Of a stretch of 64,000 nucleotides of DNA, positions 19,631 to 31,084 are shown piece after piece. Each line of letters begins with the position of its first letter. The stretch's first letter is position 1. The notes under the pieces were generated by a model, which searched no databases, had not been told where the DNA came from, and saw only the letters and a program-made list of their open reading frames with translations. The translations under genes were made by a program, and so were the position numbers. Source of the stretch: Metaphire vulgaris (lineage: Eukaryota; Annelida; Clitellata; Crassiclitellata; Megascolecidae); assembly GCA_018105865.1 (NCBI GenBank), contig CM030840.1, forward strand, positions 9,599,794 to 9,663,793. The letters run 5' to 3'.

Positions 19631-22278
19631 ACCTGTGCTGCCGGGTTGGAGGGGCGTTTGGACCCTTCATTCTAGTAGCAATCTATCGCCCAGGGTCTCG
19701 AAACACGTGTGAGCAGTTTTTTTGCAGAATTTGCATCACTCCTTGAGTCGTTGGCGACCTACAAATGCCAGTTCTATGTGGTGGGGGACCTGAACGTCCA
19801 CCTGGAAAGGCCAGATGACGTGGCCAGTAGGAAACTTCTCCAGAGTCTAAATGAGTTTGACCTGGTGCAGCGAGTGACTGAACCGACCCACGTCCTGGGT
19901 GGCCTCCTGGATGTAGTCATCGGATCGGGGGACTCGGAACCCTGCCGAATCACGGTTGACGAGACTGGGCTGTCTGACCACCTGCTGGTGCGCTGGTCAA
20001 CACGGACGGTGCGCCCTCCTCCGGAGTACAAGGCGGTTAAGAGGAGGGACTGGAGTGGCTTCAAACGCGATCTGTTCGTCACTCGTCTTGAGGAGTCGAC
20101 GCTTTGCTTGCCGGTTGCTCCTGGAAAGTCCGCCTCTGATCTTGCGGAGTGCTATGACACGGTGATCAATGGCATCCTGGATGACTTGGCACCGGTGGTC
20201 GAGAAGACAGTCAGGGTCAGGAATTTCTGCCCTTTTTACGACAATGAGTGCCGTCTGGCGCGTCGGGAGGCGCGGAGAGCTGAGAGGGCCTATGATAGGT
20301 CCAGGGGCTCAGCCAACGAGGCTGTGGCTCTTGCGGCCTGGAGGACTACCCTCAAAGCAAGGAGGTCCCTTGTAAGATTGAAAGGTAGGGAATACTGGAA
20401 GCAGTTGCTGCTCACCAGGGAGTCCGACTCGAAGGAGACCTGGAAGACGCTGAACGCCCTACTGGTAAAGTGCACTCCTGCGATGGCTCCCTGTCCTGCG
20501 TTCAGCCCGGAAGAGTACCATCGGTACATTGATGGAAAGATTGAAGGAATACGGGAGAGGACGGCGTCTGCGGGACCGGCAACCTTCGAGGCCTACGATG
20601 GGCCGCATCTCATGGCGTTTCGGGCACCGACGGAGGAGTGTGCCCGAAGTGCGTGTGTGTCCGAATAAACAGTGCTCTGCAGACCCTCTGCCGATGTGGT
20701 TGCTAAAGGACTCGGCGGAGGTCCTAGCCCCGTTTCTGAAAGCGCTCATGATCGCCTCCTTAGAGACTTGCGAAGTTCCGTCGAAGTGGAAACATGCAAC
20801 GGTCACGCCACTACTGAAACAGCCAGGACTTGACCCTCAAGAAACGTCAAACTACCGACCAGTGTCAAACCTGCCATTCCTTTCCAAGCTTCTGGAGAGG
20901 ATTGTCAGCAAGCGGCTGATCGAATTTTTAGACGCTAACGGACTGATGCCTCGTGATCAATCAGCGTATCGCCGTGGGCATTCCACTGAAACCGCCGTGC
21001 TGAGGATATTCAATGACGTTGTGGATGCGGTTGCGAATGGCAGGGTGGCTCTCCTCTGCCTTCTTGACCTCTCCGCTGCGTTTGATACGGTGGATCACCA
21101 GATTCTTATCCAGCGGCTGGAGAATTCATACGGCCTCAGGGGTCAGGTCCTCAGCTGGTTCGAGAGCTACCTCAGTGATAGGACGCAATCAGTCCGGTGC
21201 AGCGGTCAAACGTCGGGAAAAGCGAATTGTTCAGCATGGTGTTCCGCGAGGGTCGGTTCTCGGCCCTCTGCTGTTCATTCTCTTCATAGCGGGTTTGATG
21301 AAAATCGCTATCGCGTTCGACTGACCATGCACGGCTACGCGGATGACGTGCAACTGTATTCTTCCTGTCTGCCTGCCAACATGGAAAGACTTAAACTTTG
21401 CTTCCTCGATTGCATCACGGCGATCATCATGTGGGACGGAGGAGAACCGCTTGGCCCTTAACCCGGCCAAGACCGAGTTCCTGTGGATGTGCACCCCCAG
21501 GAGGAAGCATCTCCTGAGCCATTTACCGTTCATGCTGGGTGATGTGACCGTCGTCCCCTCAAAGTGCCTACGACTCCTGGGAGTACTACTCGATGAGACG
21601 TTGTCGTTCGAGGAACATATCGGTAATGTTGTCCGCGGATGTTACTACCACCTACGGAGGATTAGGTCAGTGCGCCGGCATCTTCCGATCAGCGGGCAGT
21701 GCACCTTGTGCGCGCCCTTGTTCTGCCCAGGCTGGACTATTGCAACAGCGTGTTGCTGGGCCTCCCGATGGAAAGTTGAATCGTCTGCAATCCGTGCTCA
21801 ATACAGCTGCTCGGGTTGTCTTTAGCAGCCCCTGGGGAGCCCACGTGACCCCCTACTGCGTGATCAGCTGCACTGGCTTCGAGCCCGGGCGCATTATCCA
21901 TAAGCGCTGCTGGCTCACCTTCCGAGCGTTAAATGACCCGCACTGTCCACAGTACCTGGCTGAGCTGGTCCTAAGATCAACGCCGAACGCACGGAGGTCG
22001 GCGCCGCTCCGCCATCGTGTCCTACTGCTCGTTCCGCCTCCGTCACAGACTTCGGTTCGAGACAGGTCCTTCTCGCGGGAACCCATTGCTTTGGAATGCC
22101 TTGCCGACCGCAGTGACTGAGGCCAACTCTGCTGGACTGTTCCTGAGAGAACTAAAGACGCACCTTTTTAGTTTAGGTTATGGTTGACTATGTGTGTGCA
22201 GCGCCCTTGTCGTAGGCCTTAACCTAGTGCACGGCGCTATAGAAATTGTCTTGAAATAAATAAATAAATAAATAAATG
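19631..22278 (+). mobile_element. CR1-like LINE with endonuclease and RT, nearly complete ORF2
   Basis: Plus-strand, GC-rich, inserted in gypsy. It starts inside the AP-endonuclease (VAIYRPGS), continues with VVGDLNVHLE, GLLDVVIG and the TGLSDHLLV catalytic His region (19709-20100), an EN-RT linker rich in Arg, and [46 protein letters not shown], a frameshifted QGSVLGPL region (21240-21280), [10 protein letters not shown] and [12 protein letters not shown]. The C-terminus is in another frame. The 3' end ACGGCGCTATAGAAATTGTC has a tail of (AAAT)n. Only a few frameshifts, so it is relatively young. Confidence 0.88.
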
Positions 22279-22561
22279 TCTAATTTCAATCAATGTTTGT
22301 TAAGGTGGGAGTCTGGAATTGAATCAATATTATTTGGAAATTAGGCATACAGCAGGAAAGAAAAATGTGTTACCTGATTTGTTAAGCAGGGTAGCTGAGG
22401 TTTAGTTGGATTTTTTGTTAGGTACTATATTATTTGTGTGTTAACAATTTTTTCAAATTTTTTTGGTCATTATGTGTATTTTGAGATGGGGTTGTATTTT
22501 GACGTTTACTCAAATGTATGATTTTTTTTCTCCTTAAAAATCATAACTGTAAGGGGAGGAT

Positions 22562-22722
22562 AGGTTATGGGTGTGATCTGATTACTTACTTCATACATGT
22601 AGATTTGTAGTCTTTGGGTTATGCTCTTCCTCTTCCGTTGATGTTTTGGACTGATATGTTATTAAAGAATATACTTTTATACAAAATCAACCGAATTCTC
22701 ATTTATATGACAACATAACACT
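22562..22722 (+). repeat. Gypsy 3' LTR (about 160 bp)
   Basis: Lies after the polypurine tract AAGGGGAGGA. It begins TAGGTTATG (expected TGTTATG) and ends CATAACA, so the ends are imperfect inverted repeats. It contains TATTAAAG- and AATAAAG-like signals. No partner LTR in the window. Confidence 0.55.
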
Positions 22723-22724
22723 CC

Positions 22725-24710
22725 GAGCCTCCAACAAGCTCATCAAAATGTTGTTTCCATTTCCATGTCTATCCTTAGATGATTCTAACAACAGTGGTTC
22801 TCACACAGCACAGTCCATACTGAACCACTTTAAACCTTGTTATATTATATTATTATATTATATTATGTTTATTATCTTTGTGATTGTGCCTCCACTGAGT
22901 TTGTTTTCATTTGCAAAGTCGTTTTTGCTATCTTTTCTTTGTAAGCATCTTCCATCTCATTTATCGTCTCTTCTAACATGTTTATCATGTCTTCTTTGTG
23001 TTAATCTTTTCTTAAGCTGTTTTTTTACTTCATTTAGTTCCGTCATCTTTTCAATTCCATTTTTACCAGGATTCATAGCTGCTTCTTTTGATTTTCTTAT
23101 TTCTGCCTGCAATTCTTCAGTTTCTTCAGATATCCAGTTCTTTTTATCCATATTTCACCCATACTAAAATCATTACATTGGCTTAAAATAACAGAACGTA
23201 TCCAATATAAGATAATAACACTTACAAATAGCTCACTTCAGTCATCAAAACCTGTCTACCTTAGATCCCTATTAACCCCTCAGCCTCCTCGACTCACACG
23301 TTCGTCATCTCATCTCACTCTGTCACGCCCACTGAATCAGTCATCCCTGAAAATTTGCAACCGTGCCTTCTCATAGGCTGCACTCGAACTTTGGAACTCG
23401 ATCCCAGCTTCCCTTCGCACACTTGGACACTTTCAAACAATAAAATCTGAGTCCCCATTTGCTATAATTCCTGCATTATCTCCTCAAGTCTTCAGGTCTA
23501 AGCTTAAATCCTTCCTTTTTCTGAAATCATTTCCTCCATAGCTGTAACAACCTAGCCTCACTGCCCTTTGGATGTTGACTATTGCCTGGCTGATCATAAA
23601 CCTTTCCCATAGCTATTTCAAGAAAGAATAAGTATAAGCAGCTACTGTTGTGCTGCTTTCCAAGGCGCTATAGAAATCCACAAGATTTTACTTTACTTTA
23701 CTTTCTTTTCCCCTATCTTTCTGTATCCTAGTTCCTCCTCTGCCACTTTGTTAATTTCTGTCTTGAAACTTTCCCTTTCTATTTCCGGATCAATGTCATT
23801 ATCTGTCTGGTTTGTTAGCGCTTCAAATCTGTTTTGGATTTTGATTTGAAATTTATTTTGTACATCCATTTGATATAATTTTTCCGTATCGAAGTGCCTT
23901 TTCCTTGGCACTTTTTTCACACTTGGTTTAACTTTTATCTTGGACACAACAAGGTGGTGAACTGAATTAATTTTTGCAGATCTGTATACTCTTGTCTTTC
24001 TCACCGATGTTAGCCACTCTTCTCTAGTGATGATATAGTCTATAAAGTTTTCAGTTTTTGCTATCTGGAAAGGTCCATGTGAGTTTTCTACACATTTTTT
24101 TGCATAAATTGAGTGTTGGTTATGCACAAATTGTTGTTGCTGCATAATTCAAGTAATCTGGTGTCGTTGTCGTTTTCATCCTCTTGTACTCCATGCTTTC
24201 CAGTAATTTTTCCCGATACTCCAAAATTATTCCCAACTTTTGGATTGAAATCTCCTAGGAGCAAGATAAGGTCATGTCTTGGTGTTTGTCTATCAGATGT
24301 TGCAAGTTGCTGTAGAATTTGTCCTTTTCATCCGAACCTCCTTCTGTAGGTGCATATGCCTCAATTATGGTGATGTCAACATTCTTGCACCTCATTCAGA
24401 TTTTAATTAGTCAGTCACTAAGAAAAATCACATCAGTAACTGACCTCGTGAAACATGACTCTAGAGCAATTGCCACTCCGTGTTTGTGAACTTCTGACTC
24501 AGTTCCACAGTACCATATTGTTATCCATTAATCATCATTCTCCCACAGCCTACCCAAAGGGTCTCACTTATTCCGCATATCTTGATGTTTAGTCTCTTGA
24601 GTTCTTTCATCAGACAAAAGGATTTCCTAGTGCTATACACTGTGCATACATTCCAATGTCCTACTCTTTCTTTCTTTTTTGGCTGAGATTAAATTGCTTC
24701 TCGCCACTTT
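22725..24710 (-). mobile_element. RTE-like LINE, endonuclease half (3' half at 14905-17695)
   Basis: Minus strand. From 24700: RLNIKICGISETLW (endonuclease Glu motif), EAYAPTEGGSDEKDKFY, LELCSNNNLCITNTQF, then FIDYIITREEWL, SVHHLVVSKIKVKP (damaged SDHHLV) and an EN-RT linker NRFEALTNQTDND, WISEETEELQAEI, ending in WKQHFDELVGGSE at 22730. This is exactly what should precede the segment at 17695. A CR1 copy (23166-23698) interrupts the linker. Many stops. Confidence 0.8.
23166..23698 (+). mobile_element. Short CR1-like element, copy A
   Basis: Starts CATTGGCTTAAAATAAC and ends CCAAGGCGCTATAGAAATCC followed by (ACTTT)n. It encodes only the C-terminal 110 or so codons of ORF2 (ITERIQYKI, YLRSLLTPQPPR, FRSKLKSFLFLK). 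A second copy, with only scattered differences, is at 36877-37408 and begins at the same base. It interrupts the linker of the RTE element. Confidence 0.85.
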
Positions 24711-24734
24711 CTCCTTATCTATGATCAGATGTTG

Positions 24735-26060
24735 AATTTTGCCTCTTCTTTATTATTATTATTACATGGTTGTTAATGCACATTAAGTCATTCACTAAGT
24801 GAAGAATCATAAGTGTGGGGTGAGTCACGTGACCTAAACAGTGTAGGCCAAACTGCAGAGTACAGTTTTCAGTTGGCGTTTAAAAACAATCAGCGAAACA
24901 GTTAAGTCCGAAGTGACAGATTTCGGTAGATTGTTCCAAACAGATGGAGCAGTGTTGGCAAAGGAACGATCGGTGAGAGAAAGGCGAGTGTGCCGCTGTG
25001 TCAGTTTATTAGCACCTCGTGATCTCAGTAGTCGAGACTGTTCCTGCAACTGGATGACGTCTGCCAGGTAGCTGGGTTGTTGTGTTGTTGTTGTCTTGAA
25101 GGTGATTAGCGTGATCTTGTACTGAATGCGGTATGATAGACAATGGTAAGACAATGGAGACGAGCAAGGATCGGTGTGATGTGTTCTGTTCGGCACACTT
25201 TACAAACAGTCCTGGCCAGTGAGTTCTGTACCCGTTGCAGCTTCTGTAAGTTTTTTCCCGAGGTGCTGTAAAGTACAGAGTTGCAGTAGTCTATTATACT
25301 GCTGACCATGGAGCAGGCTATTTGAGGCAGCTGTTTAAAAATCGATGCTGTTACGGATGTGCCTTAGAGCCCGCATGTGAAAGTATGTTGACTTGCAGAT
25401 TGTGTCAACATGGTCATCAAATGATAATGTGTCGTCAATGGTTACACCCAGACTACGAATGTTGCTTTTTGTTTGAATGCAATGGGTGCCTATCACAACG
25501 GATGATATCCTGTCGTTCATGAGTTGCCGCGAGCTAGTTCCGACGACAATGGCTTCCGTCTTGTATGGATTCAGCGACAATCCATTAACATCAAGCCAGA
25601 GGTGAACAGAATGAAAACAGTTGTCCAGAGTCAACATTGCTTTGTTGTTAATGAGCGCAATGTATAATTGTGTGTCATCGGCACACTGTGCTATGTTCAC
25701 TCCGGATGAAGATGCAATTTGTGTCACTGGTGCAACATACAGTGTGAATAGCAGTGGTCTGAGTACTGAGCCTTGTGGGACTCCAAATTCACAGCACTCT
25801 GTCGACGACTGTTGCTACCAATGCGCACTGTCTGAGTGTGGCGAGTGAGGTACGATGCAATCCAGTTGAGAGGCTGTCCAGAGATGCCAAACGTGTAGTG
25901 AAGCCTGCACAGCATCTTTCACTTAACACTGTCGCCAGAGTGCATCGGCGATCAGCATGGCCCTTTATATCCTGGGCGATGTTCGGGCCAGTATGATTAT
26001 CTTTGGTTTGCAATATCATGTAGATTTGTGGTCGTTTCGTTCGCCAGTCGGTGACCATTC
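24735..26060 (-). pseudogene. CR1-like LINE, RT to 3' end
   Basis: Minus-strand. From 26000: a degraded palm entry, RLHYTFGISGQPLNW, LTRHTQTVRIG, AQCADDTQLYIA (CADD in place of YADD), VNGLSLNPYKTEAIV, IRSLGVTIDDTLSFDDH, SIIDYCNSVLYSTS, RTEHITPILARLH, TDRSFANTAPSVWNNLP, FKRQLKTVLC. An (AAT)n tail at 24752-24765. Several frameshifts. Confidence 0.8.
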
Positions 26061-26229
26061 CTTTCCTGGTGTATCTGGTTGGCCGTAGTGTGTTCTATCC
26101 GGTCAATACCCGCCCTCTAAGCATACCTGCCTGCTCTGCCTGCTTCTGCCTTTGATGCCTGCCTTCTTTATAACTAGAGGATACCATCATTGCTGTTGAG
26201 GACTTCAGTTCACCCATACCTTGGGTTGG

Positions 26230-26465
26230 GAACATCTCTAAAGCCAGGACATATAGAATTTTCAACTACAAACCAGAGGGGAGAAGATCTAAAGGAAGAT
26301 CAAAAAGACAATGGGTGGTCAGATTGGAAGAGGATCTGCACATGGCAGGACTGAATCTCAACGGAAAAAATGACGGAAGACACTGAATGACTTTAGAAGA
26401 AATAGCAAAGGGCAGAGAAATTTGGAGAGATGTCACGGAAAAGTTGATAGCTGAACACAGCTATA
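26230..26465 (+). pseudogene. RTE-like C-terminal fragment
   Basis: Plus-strand IFNYKPEGRRSKGRSKRQWV and LEEDLHMAGL, then LEEIAKGREIWRDVTEKLIA, stop. The same C-terminal block occurs, better preserved, on the minus strand at 58078-58617. It runs into (TA)n. Confidence 0.78.
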
Positions 26466-26509
26466 TATATAACATATATATATATATATTGATGCTTTAA
26501 GTTATACAT

Positions 26510-26511
<2 letters not shown>

Positions 26512-26540
<29 letters not shown>

Positions 26541-27459
26541 GCTCATAGTCCCCTCAGGAACCGTCGAGACCAGTAGCATGCTGAACGATTCTTTTCCAAT
26601 TTTCGCGGTCTTGCGCCGCATGTATTGCCTCTCCAAGATTTAATCCCGTCTACTCTCTGATGTCGTTGAACCATCGTCTTCTGGGCCTTCCAGGAGGGTG
26701 TGTTCCCTCCATTGTTCCCTCCATTGTTCCCTCCATTGTTCCCTCCATTGCAACTGACATGACCAAACATCTGGAGCTTCCTTTCTTTGATTGTGTTTAT
26801 CACATCACTGTCGATCCTGATTCTTCTCCTTACTTCTTCATTCGTGATTTTCATTCCCCACCATATCTTAAGAAGCCGTCGGTAGCATCGCATTTAGAAA
26901 GCCAGGAGTCGCCTGCAGTCATTTTTTTTCAGTGTCCAGGTCTCACCTCTATAAAGGAGCACAGAGAAGACACAGACTCGTAAAAGTTGGAGCTTTGTCT
27001 TGAAGGAGATCTTTCCAGAGCTCCATAGTTTGCCAAGGCGACCCAATGCTGAGCTGGCCAGACCAATCCTCCTCCTGATCTCCTGACTACAATTCCCATC
27101 TGCACGCACCATGCTTCCCAGATATACAAACTGCTCAACCGTTTCCAACTGGGTGCTGTCTAAGGTGATTACCACCGGCTCCTCCACTCTACCTGCCACC
27201 ATGACTTTTGTCTTTTTGACATTGATTTCCAGACCTAACCTTTTACTCTCTTCATTTAATGTATTAAACATCTTTTGTAGTCCACTTTGCGTGAAGGACA
27301 TGAGATCAACGTCGTCAGCAAATCGCAAATCTTTCAGCGTCTTCCCCTGGATGTTTATTCCTCCCTCCTCTTCCTCTTCTAGTGTCTCCATTGCTCGCTC
27401 TAACATGAGTAAAAATAGCAATGGTGATATTGGGTCACCCTGTCGTGAGCCCACTGTCG
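26512..27459 (-). mobile_element. RTE-like LINE copy, 5' truncated, 11-bp TSD
   Basis: Flanked by GTTATACATAT at 26501-26511 and 27460-27470. Minus-strand coding from 27454: GSRQGDPISPLLF, LRFADDVDLM, INVKKTKVMVAG, FVYLGSMVRADGNCSQEI, YRGETWTLKK, MRCYRRLLKIWW, TNEEVRRRI, MFGHV. The tail is (GAT)n at 26512-26541. An expansion of the 12-bp unit CATTGTTCCCTC (26706-26752) lies in the C-terminal coding. Confidence 0.88.
26706..26752. repeat. 12-bp tandem expansion inside RTE ORF
   Basis: Four units of CCATTGTTCCCT, giving an in-frame NGG-N repeat in the RTE protein. Confidence 0.93.
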
Positions 27460-27466
27460 GTTATAC

Positions 27467-27501
<35 letters not shown>

Positions 27502-27516
27502 ACTTAAAGCATCAAT

Positions 27517-27825
27517 ACAACCATTTTATGACAACTAATGTGAAGAATTTAAGGCTTTCAACAGTAAACCTAAGTACAATGGGATATCGCATTAGCCATT
27601 TCAATGTTAATTTTATTTATAATCTATAAAATTTTGAAGAATTGAAATTTAATATGTGTGCTGTTTGGCATTGTATACTGTGATTTGTTTATTCTTTGTA
27701 GAATCAAGGATAACAGCTGTAGCAGAAAAACAGAAGTTGGAATAGAGGGCTGTATGAGCAATGGTGATTTTGCACACAAGAGAAAGCCTTCTAAATCATT
27801 TAAATTCCAGTTATTATTGTCATTA

Positions 27826-27827
<2 letters not shown>
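27517..27827. other. Intron DNA, unrecognised
   Basis: AT-rich, nothing supported. Confidence 0.5.

Positions 27828-27889
<62 letters not shown>
27828..27889. repeat. (TTA)n microsatellite
   Basis: About 20 uninterrupted units. Confidence 0.96.
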
Positions 27890-28261
27890 CCAGGGCAATG
27901 TCTTTCGATGTTGGCGACTGTGGCTTCCATTTCTCTCTGTTATTCCATAATTTGTATGAGTTTTAATTTTGTATTTACTTCTTTTATTTCGGTCAGTAGA
28001 CTGCCGATGTATGTCATTAATTATTTGTCTTCCTCTTTCTCTTTTGCCTTTGACTTTTCCAGTACAGTAGACAGGCTTGTTAGTGCTTGGTCTTGTGCTT
28101 GGACTTGTACTGTGCTTAAGTACCAAAAAGCAAGTACTTGTGCTTGGCCTTGGACTATGAGTGCTTGGCCTTGTGCCTTAGGTGCTTGTTAACAAGAGTA
28201 AATAAGTAAATGTCTTTGGGTCAGTATTACTGCAGTCTGGATCAGGCGTCATTTTTACGAT

Positions 28262-28298
28262 CGTGCCTTACTTACTTACTTACTTACTTACTTACTGG
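28262..28298. repeat. (CTTA)n microsatellite
   Basis: Nine units of ACTT/CTTA. Confidence 0.94.
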
Positions 28299-28453
28299 GA
28301 TGCTATTAATTTTCCCACTAATGAGACTTAGTATTCTTTGTTTGTTTTGTTTTACTTGCACTTGCATCATATAAAGAAGTAGAATAAAGTAACAAATTAC
28401 TAACAATAAACGTGTGAGTCACTTATTTAGTCAATAGAGTTATTAGAGTAGGA

Positions 28454-28690
28454 ATGAGTGACAGCGACGAGTCACTGTCAGGCACTGAAAAGTCAAACAT
28501 GAAAGTAGAATTCTCAAGCGTTATGACTCCTGACAGCAATGCGCCTAGTACTACAGTACTGTGCCTCGTGTTATTAAATTTGCATATCAAGGTTTCACAG
28601 CTTTGGGAGGCAAATGGATAGCTAAGTGCACGTCATGTCAACAGAAGCTCGTTAGCACACCTGGTGTTACAACAACGTATAAAAAGTAAG
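28454..28690 (+). pseudogene. hAT transposase N-terminus with BED finger
   Basis: A possible start ATG at 28454 gives an acidic MSDSDESLSGTEKS. After a frame change, 28576-28686 encodes GGKWIAKCTSCQQKL and then TTTYKK, matching the first half of a BED finger (W-x-A-x-C-x2-C, then T-T-x-Y). Right after it is AAAA|GTAAGG, a plausible 5' splice site, so the remaining His residues may have been in a second exon, now lost. Confidence 0.6.
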
Positions 28691-28929
28691 GGTCATTATT
28701 CATTGGACCAGGTTGAATTGAAATAAGTGAGAAATAAAGCATGTCGTGTTTGACAATTAGTCTGTGAATGAATAATTCTTACTGTAAATGAGCGCATTGG
28801 AAGTCAACCCTTTTGGATACTGTGTATTTATTCATTATTTCCTAGTAGTCCCAGCTCTTATCCTGATATGCGTGTATTACTGTAACAGTGTAATACTCAG
28901 CTTACCAGCCAGACAGTTTAACTGCTTCC

Positions 28930-29070
28930 AATCAGTTGCCAAATTCAGCTAGTTGCCCCCTCCATCCAAGACAGCTAAATTTGGGAACAGATCCGTCTCG
29001 AGGGTGAATCCCATAATTTGAAATGCCCTCCCGAGGAAATAACCAGGGAAACCACACAGGACAGAGTCAC
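28930..29070 (+). pseudogene. CR1-like C-terminal fragment
   Basis: TAKFGNRSVSRVNPIIWNAL in a plus frame with breaks; no 3' end. Confidence 0.55.
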
Positions 29071-29169
29071 AGCTCACATGTTACCTGCAAAAAATTAATT
29101 CTTCTGATTTCTCTGTTGAAGACATAAATCTGCAGCAACTGTTTGTGATGAAACAGTTCTCATTATCTT

Positions 29170-29328
29170 ACACCACTGTTTTCGAGCATCTTCTGTTCAC
29201 CAGCTAGTTCAGCCCCTGTGCTCTCACAGATAATGAGACCATATCGTGTTCGTACGACTGATATGTTACTGGAAAGGCTCGTTTATTTGAAGTGCAATGC
29301 AAATTTTCTGGACAAATAGCTGCTATAA
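29170..29328 (+). pseudogene. hAT transposase C-terminus
   Basis: Plus-strand IFCSPASSAP, then IMRPYRVRTTDMLLERLVYL and KCNANFLD, stop. This corresponds to the C-terminal dimerisation segment of hAT transposases (F-S ... RxR ... LExLVFLKCN). Confidence 0.7.
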
Positions 29329-29374
29329 GTGTAGTGATTGACAGGCACTGAAGATTTGGTCTGTATTCATTCAT

Positions 29375-30302
29375 TCATTCATTCATAACTGACAACTTAT
29401 ATAGCACAGTATGCATGACAAAATGTCAAAATCAAGAGCAATTTACAGCAAATAAAATATCTCATCTGTACGAAATATTAAACAAGTGTGTTTTGAGTAT
29501 TCTGGCGAACATTTCAGGAGAAGTCACTTCTGTCACGTCATCCGGCAGTGCGTTCCACAGAGCCGGATTCCCGCGAGACACCGATCTCTCCCCGAATATC
29601 GCAGTCTTGGCCGGAGGTGGTATGAACAGCCGAGCTCGGCCGCTCGATTGGAGTCGTGAACGCATCGGAGTCGTGAACGCATCTCGGTCGTCGTAGGCAT
29701 GCGTATCAGCGCCGTTAGATAGTCCGGGCAGGTGGGATCACGGAGCATTCAATACGTAAGCCAGCATCGTTTGTACTTGATCCTTTGCGGGATCCGCAGC
29801 CAGTGAAGCCGGTCTCTCAGTATAGGTGTTACGTGCTCATTCCACTTGACAATCCGGGAGCCCAAGCAGAATACTATTGCAATAGTCTAGTTGTGATAAG
29901 ATGGACGCCCTGACTAGTTGTATCGTAGCATCGATTGTGAGGTAGCGACGGATCTTCACGATCTTTCGAAGATGATAGTAGCATGACCTTGTCACGTTGC
30001 TAATGTGACCAGTGAGCGTCAGTGATTCATCCAGGGTGACTCCCAATAAGTGCAATTCCTTAACTGGGGCAACCTCGGTGCCCTCGATCAAGAACTGGAT
30101 CCGGGGAATCATGCACACCCTCCTGGGGGTGCTAACCCAGAGGAGCTCAGTCTTATCGGGATTCAAGGCTAATCTATTCACTGCAGTCCATTGGTTTACC
30201 GCAGAGATACAGTTAAGTATCCTGACTCGTAGCCAGCGACATAGAGGACGAATAGCAGCGGTCCAAGGACCGATCCCTGCGGTACCCCGAAGTGGGCCGG
30301 AC
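29375..30302 (-). pseudogene. CR1-like LINE copy, relative of 59755-61185
   Basis: Minus strand: NRLALNPDKTELLWVSTPRR, LLGVTLDESLTLTGH, SQLDYCNSILLGLPDCQ, CPDYLTALIRMP, GERSVSRGNPALWNALP. The 3' end has TATATAGCAC (minus GTGCTATATAA) and a (TGAA)n tail at 29367-29389. Compared with the copy at 59755-61185 it lacks about 56 bp near 29852 and about 95 bp near 30228, and has a 17-bp tandem duplication near 29650. Confidence 0.85.
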
Positions 30303-30584
30303 TAATGTATTGACTATTGTAGTTGTAGCTACTACAAATGGTACAAACTTTGTGTGCATTATTTAGAAGTATTGTAAAAACTTACAAAGTTCAAGTTTTA
30401 CCCGATTCTGTTGCTAACAAAGTTAGTTGAAAGGTGCGGTAATTTTGAACCTAAGTGAAAAGGTTGATTATTTGAACATGTACTTGTGCTTGCTTGTACT
30501 TGTGTTTGAATGTAAAGTGCTTGGCTTTGGCTTTGGTCTTGGACAAAGAGTGCTTGGACTTTTACTTGGCCTTGTGCCTTAGGT

Positions 30585-30690
30585 CAGGGGTGGGCAACCT
30601 TTTTAGTGCAGAGGGCCTCATGGAAATCAAAATTGTTCAAAGGGCCGCATGTATTTGTTTAAAAATCTTGTCAATAAAATTAACAAATTC
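30585..30690 (+). mobile_element. hAT left end, CAGGGGTGGGCAACC type
   Basis: CAGGGGTGGGCAACCTTTTT followed by AGGGCC and GGGCCGCATG, a terminus pattern common to hAT elements. No matching right end seen. Confidence 0.5.
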
Positions 30691-30910
30691 TTAATGCAAA
30701 AAACTCTAATGATATAACTATTATAACATAATCATATATAGTAGTCGTAATAACATACTTAGTAACTAGTAGTTCAGTAGCAATATGTGATAATGTTACT
30801 GAGACTGTTACAATCAGTTAGTAACTGCTAGGTCAGGAAGAGTTAGTTAGTTCTTGATAGTATGCAATTGACTAGTAGTGTGGTGACCATGTGCCACAGA
30901 TAGCGATAGA

Positions 30911-30911
<1 letters not shown>

Positions 30912-30951
<40 letters not shown>
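30912..30951. repeat. (ATT)n microsatellite
   Basis: About 13 units. Confidence 0.95.
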
Positions 30952-30952
<1 letters not shown>

Positions 30953-31084
30953 TCCTAATTATTATTAAAGATCGCTTAACTGCATAAACTTGTTAGTTAA
31001 TAATTTAATCTAATTAATTAGCATTTATAATAATGTATTTTGCACTAATTTTAATTAATTAATAAAGTTTTAATTCATGTAAAA

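Larger units (their letters stand above)
17696..22722 (+). mobile_element. Ty3/gypsy element, 5' deleted, with several nested insertions
   Basis: Plus-strand element inserted in the RTE (its two RTE flanks, 17695 and 22725, are consecutive parts of one LINE). Its own sequence is 17696-18529, 19037-19065, 19305-19565 and 22279-22722. Coding is RT, RNase H, then stop; no integrase is visible. A polypurine tract AAGGGGAGGA (22552-22561) precedes a short LTR ending CATAACA at 22722. The 5' LTR, gag and protease are missing. Confidence 0.78.
26488..27516. mobile_element. Palindromic (TA)-rich MITE interrupted by an RTE copy
   Basis: ATTGATGCTTTAAGTTATA at 26488-26506 is exactly inverted at 27498-27516. 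Without the RTE insert the element would be a 70-bp hairpin with a (TA)n loop. Type unknown; the TA-rich flanks would suit a Tc1/mariner-like origin (inference). Confidence 0.7.
28078..30584 (+). mobile_element. hAT element with GTGCTTGG word arrays, heavily interrupted
   Basis: Arrays of GTGCTTGG/CTTGTGC words occur at 28078-28190 and 30478-30584; both end CTTGTGCCTTAGGT and are in the same orientation. Between them lie a BED finger (28454-28690) and a hAT transposase C-terminus (29215-29325), so this appears to be one hAT element; CR1 pieces have been inserted at 28930-29070 and 29375-30302. Terminal inverted repeats and TSD were not resolved. Confidence 0.55.
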
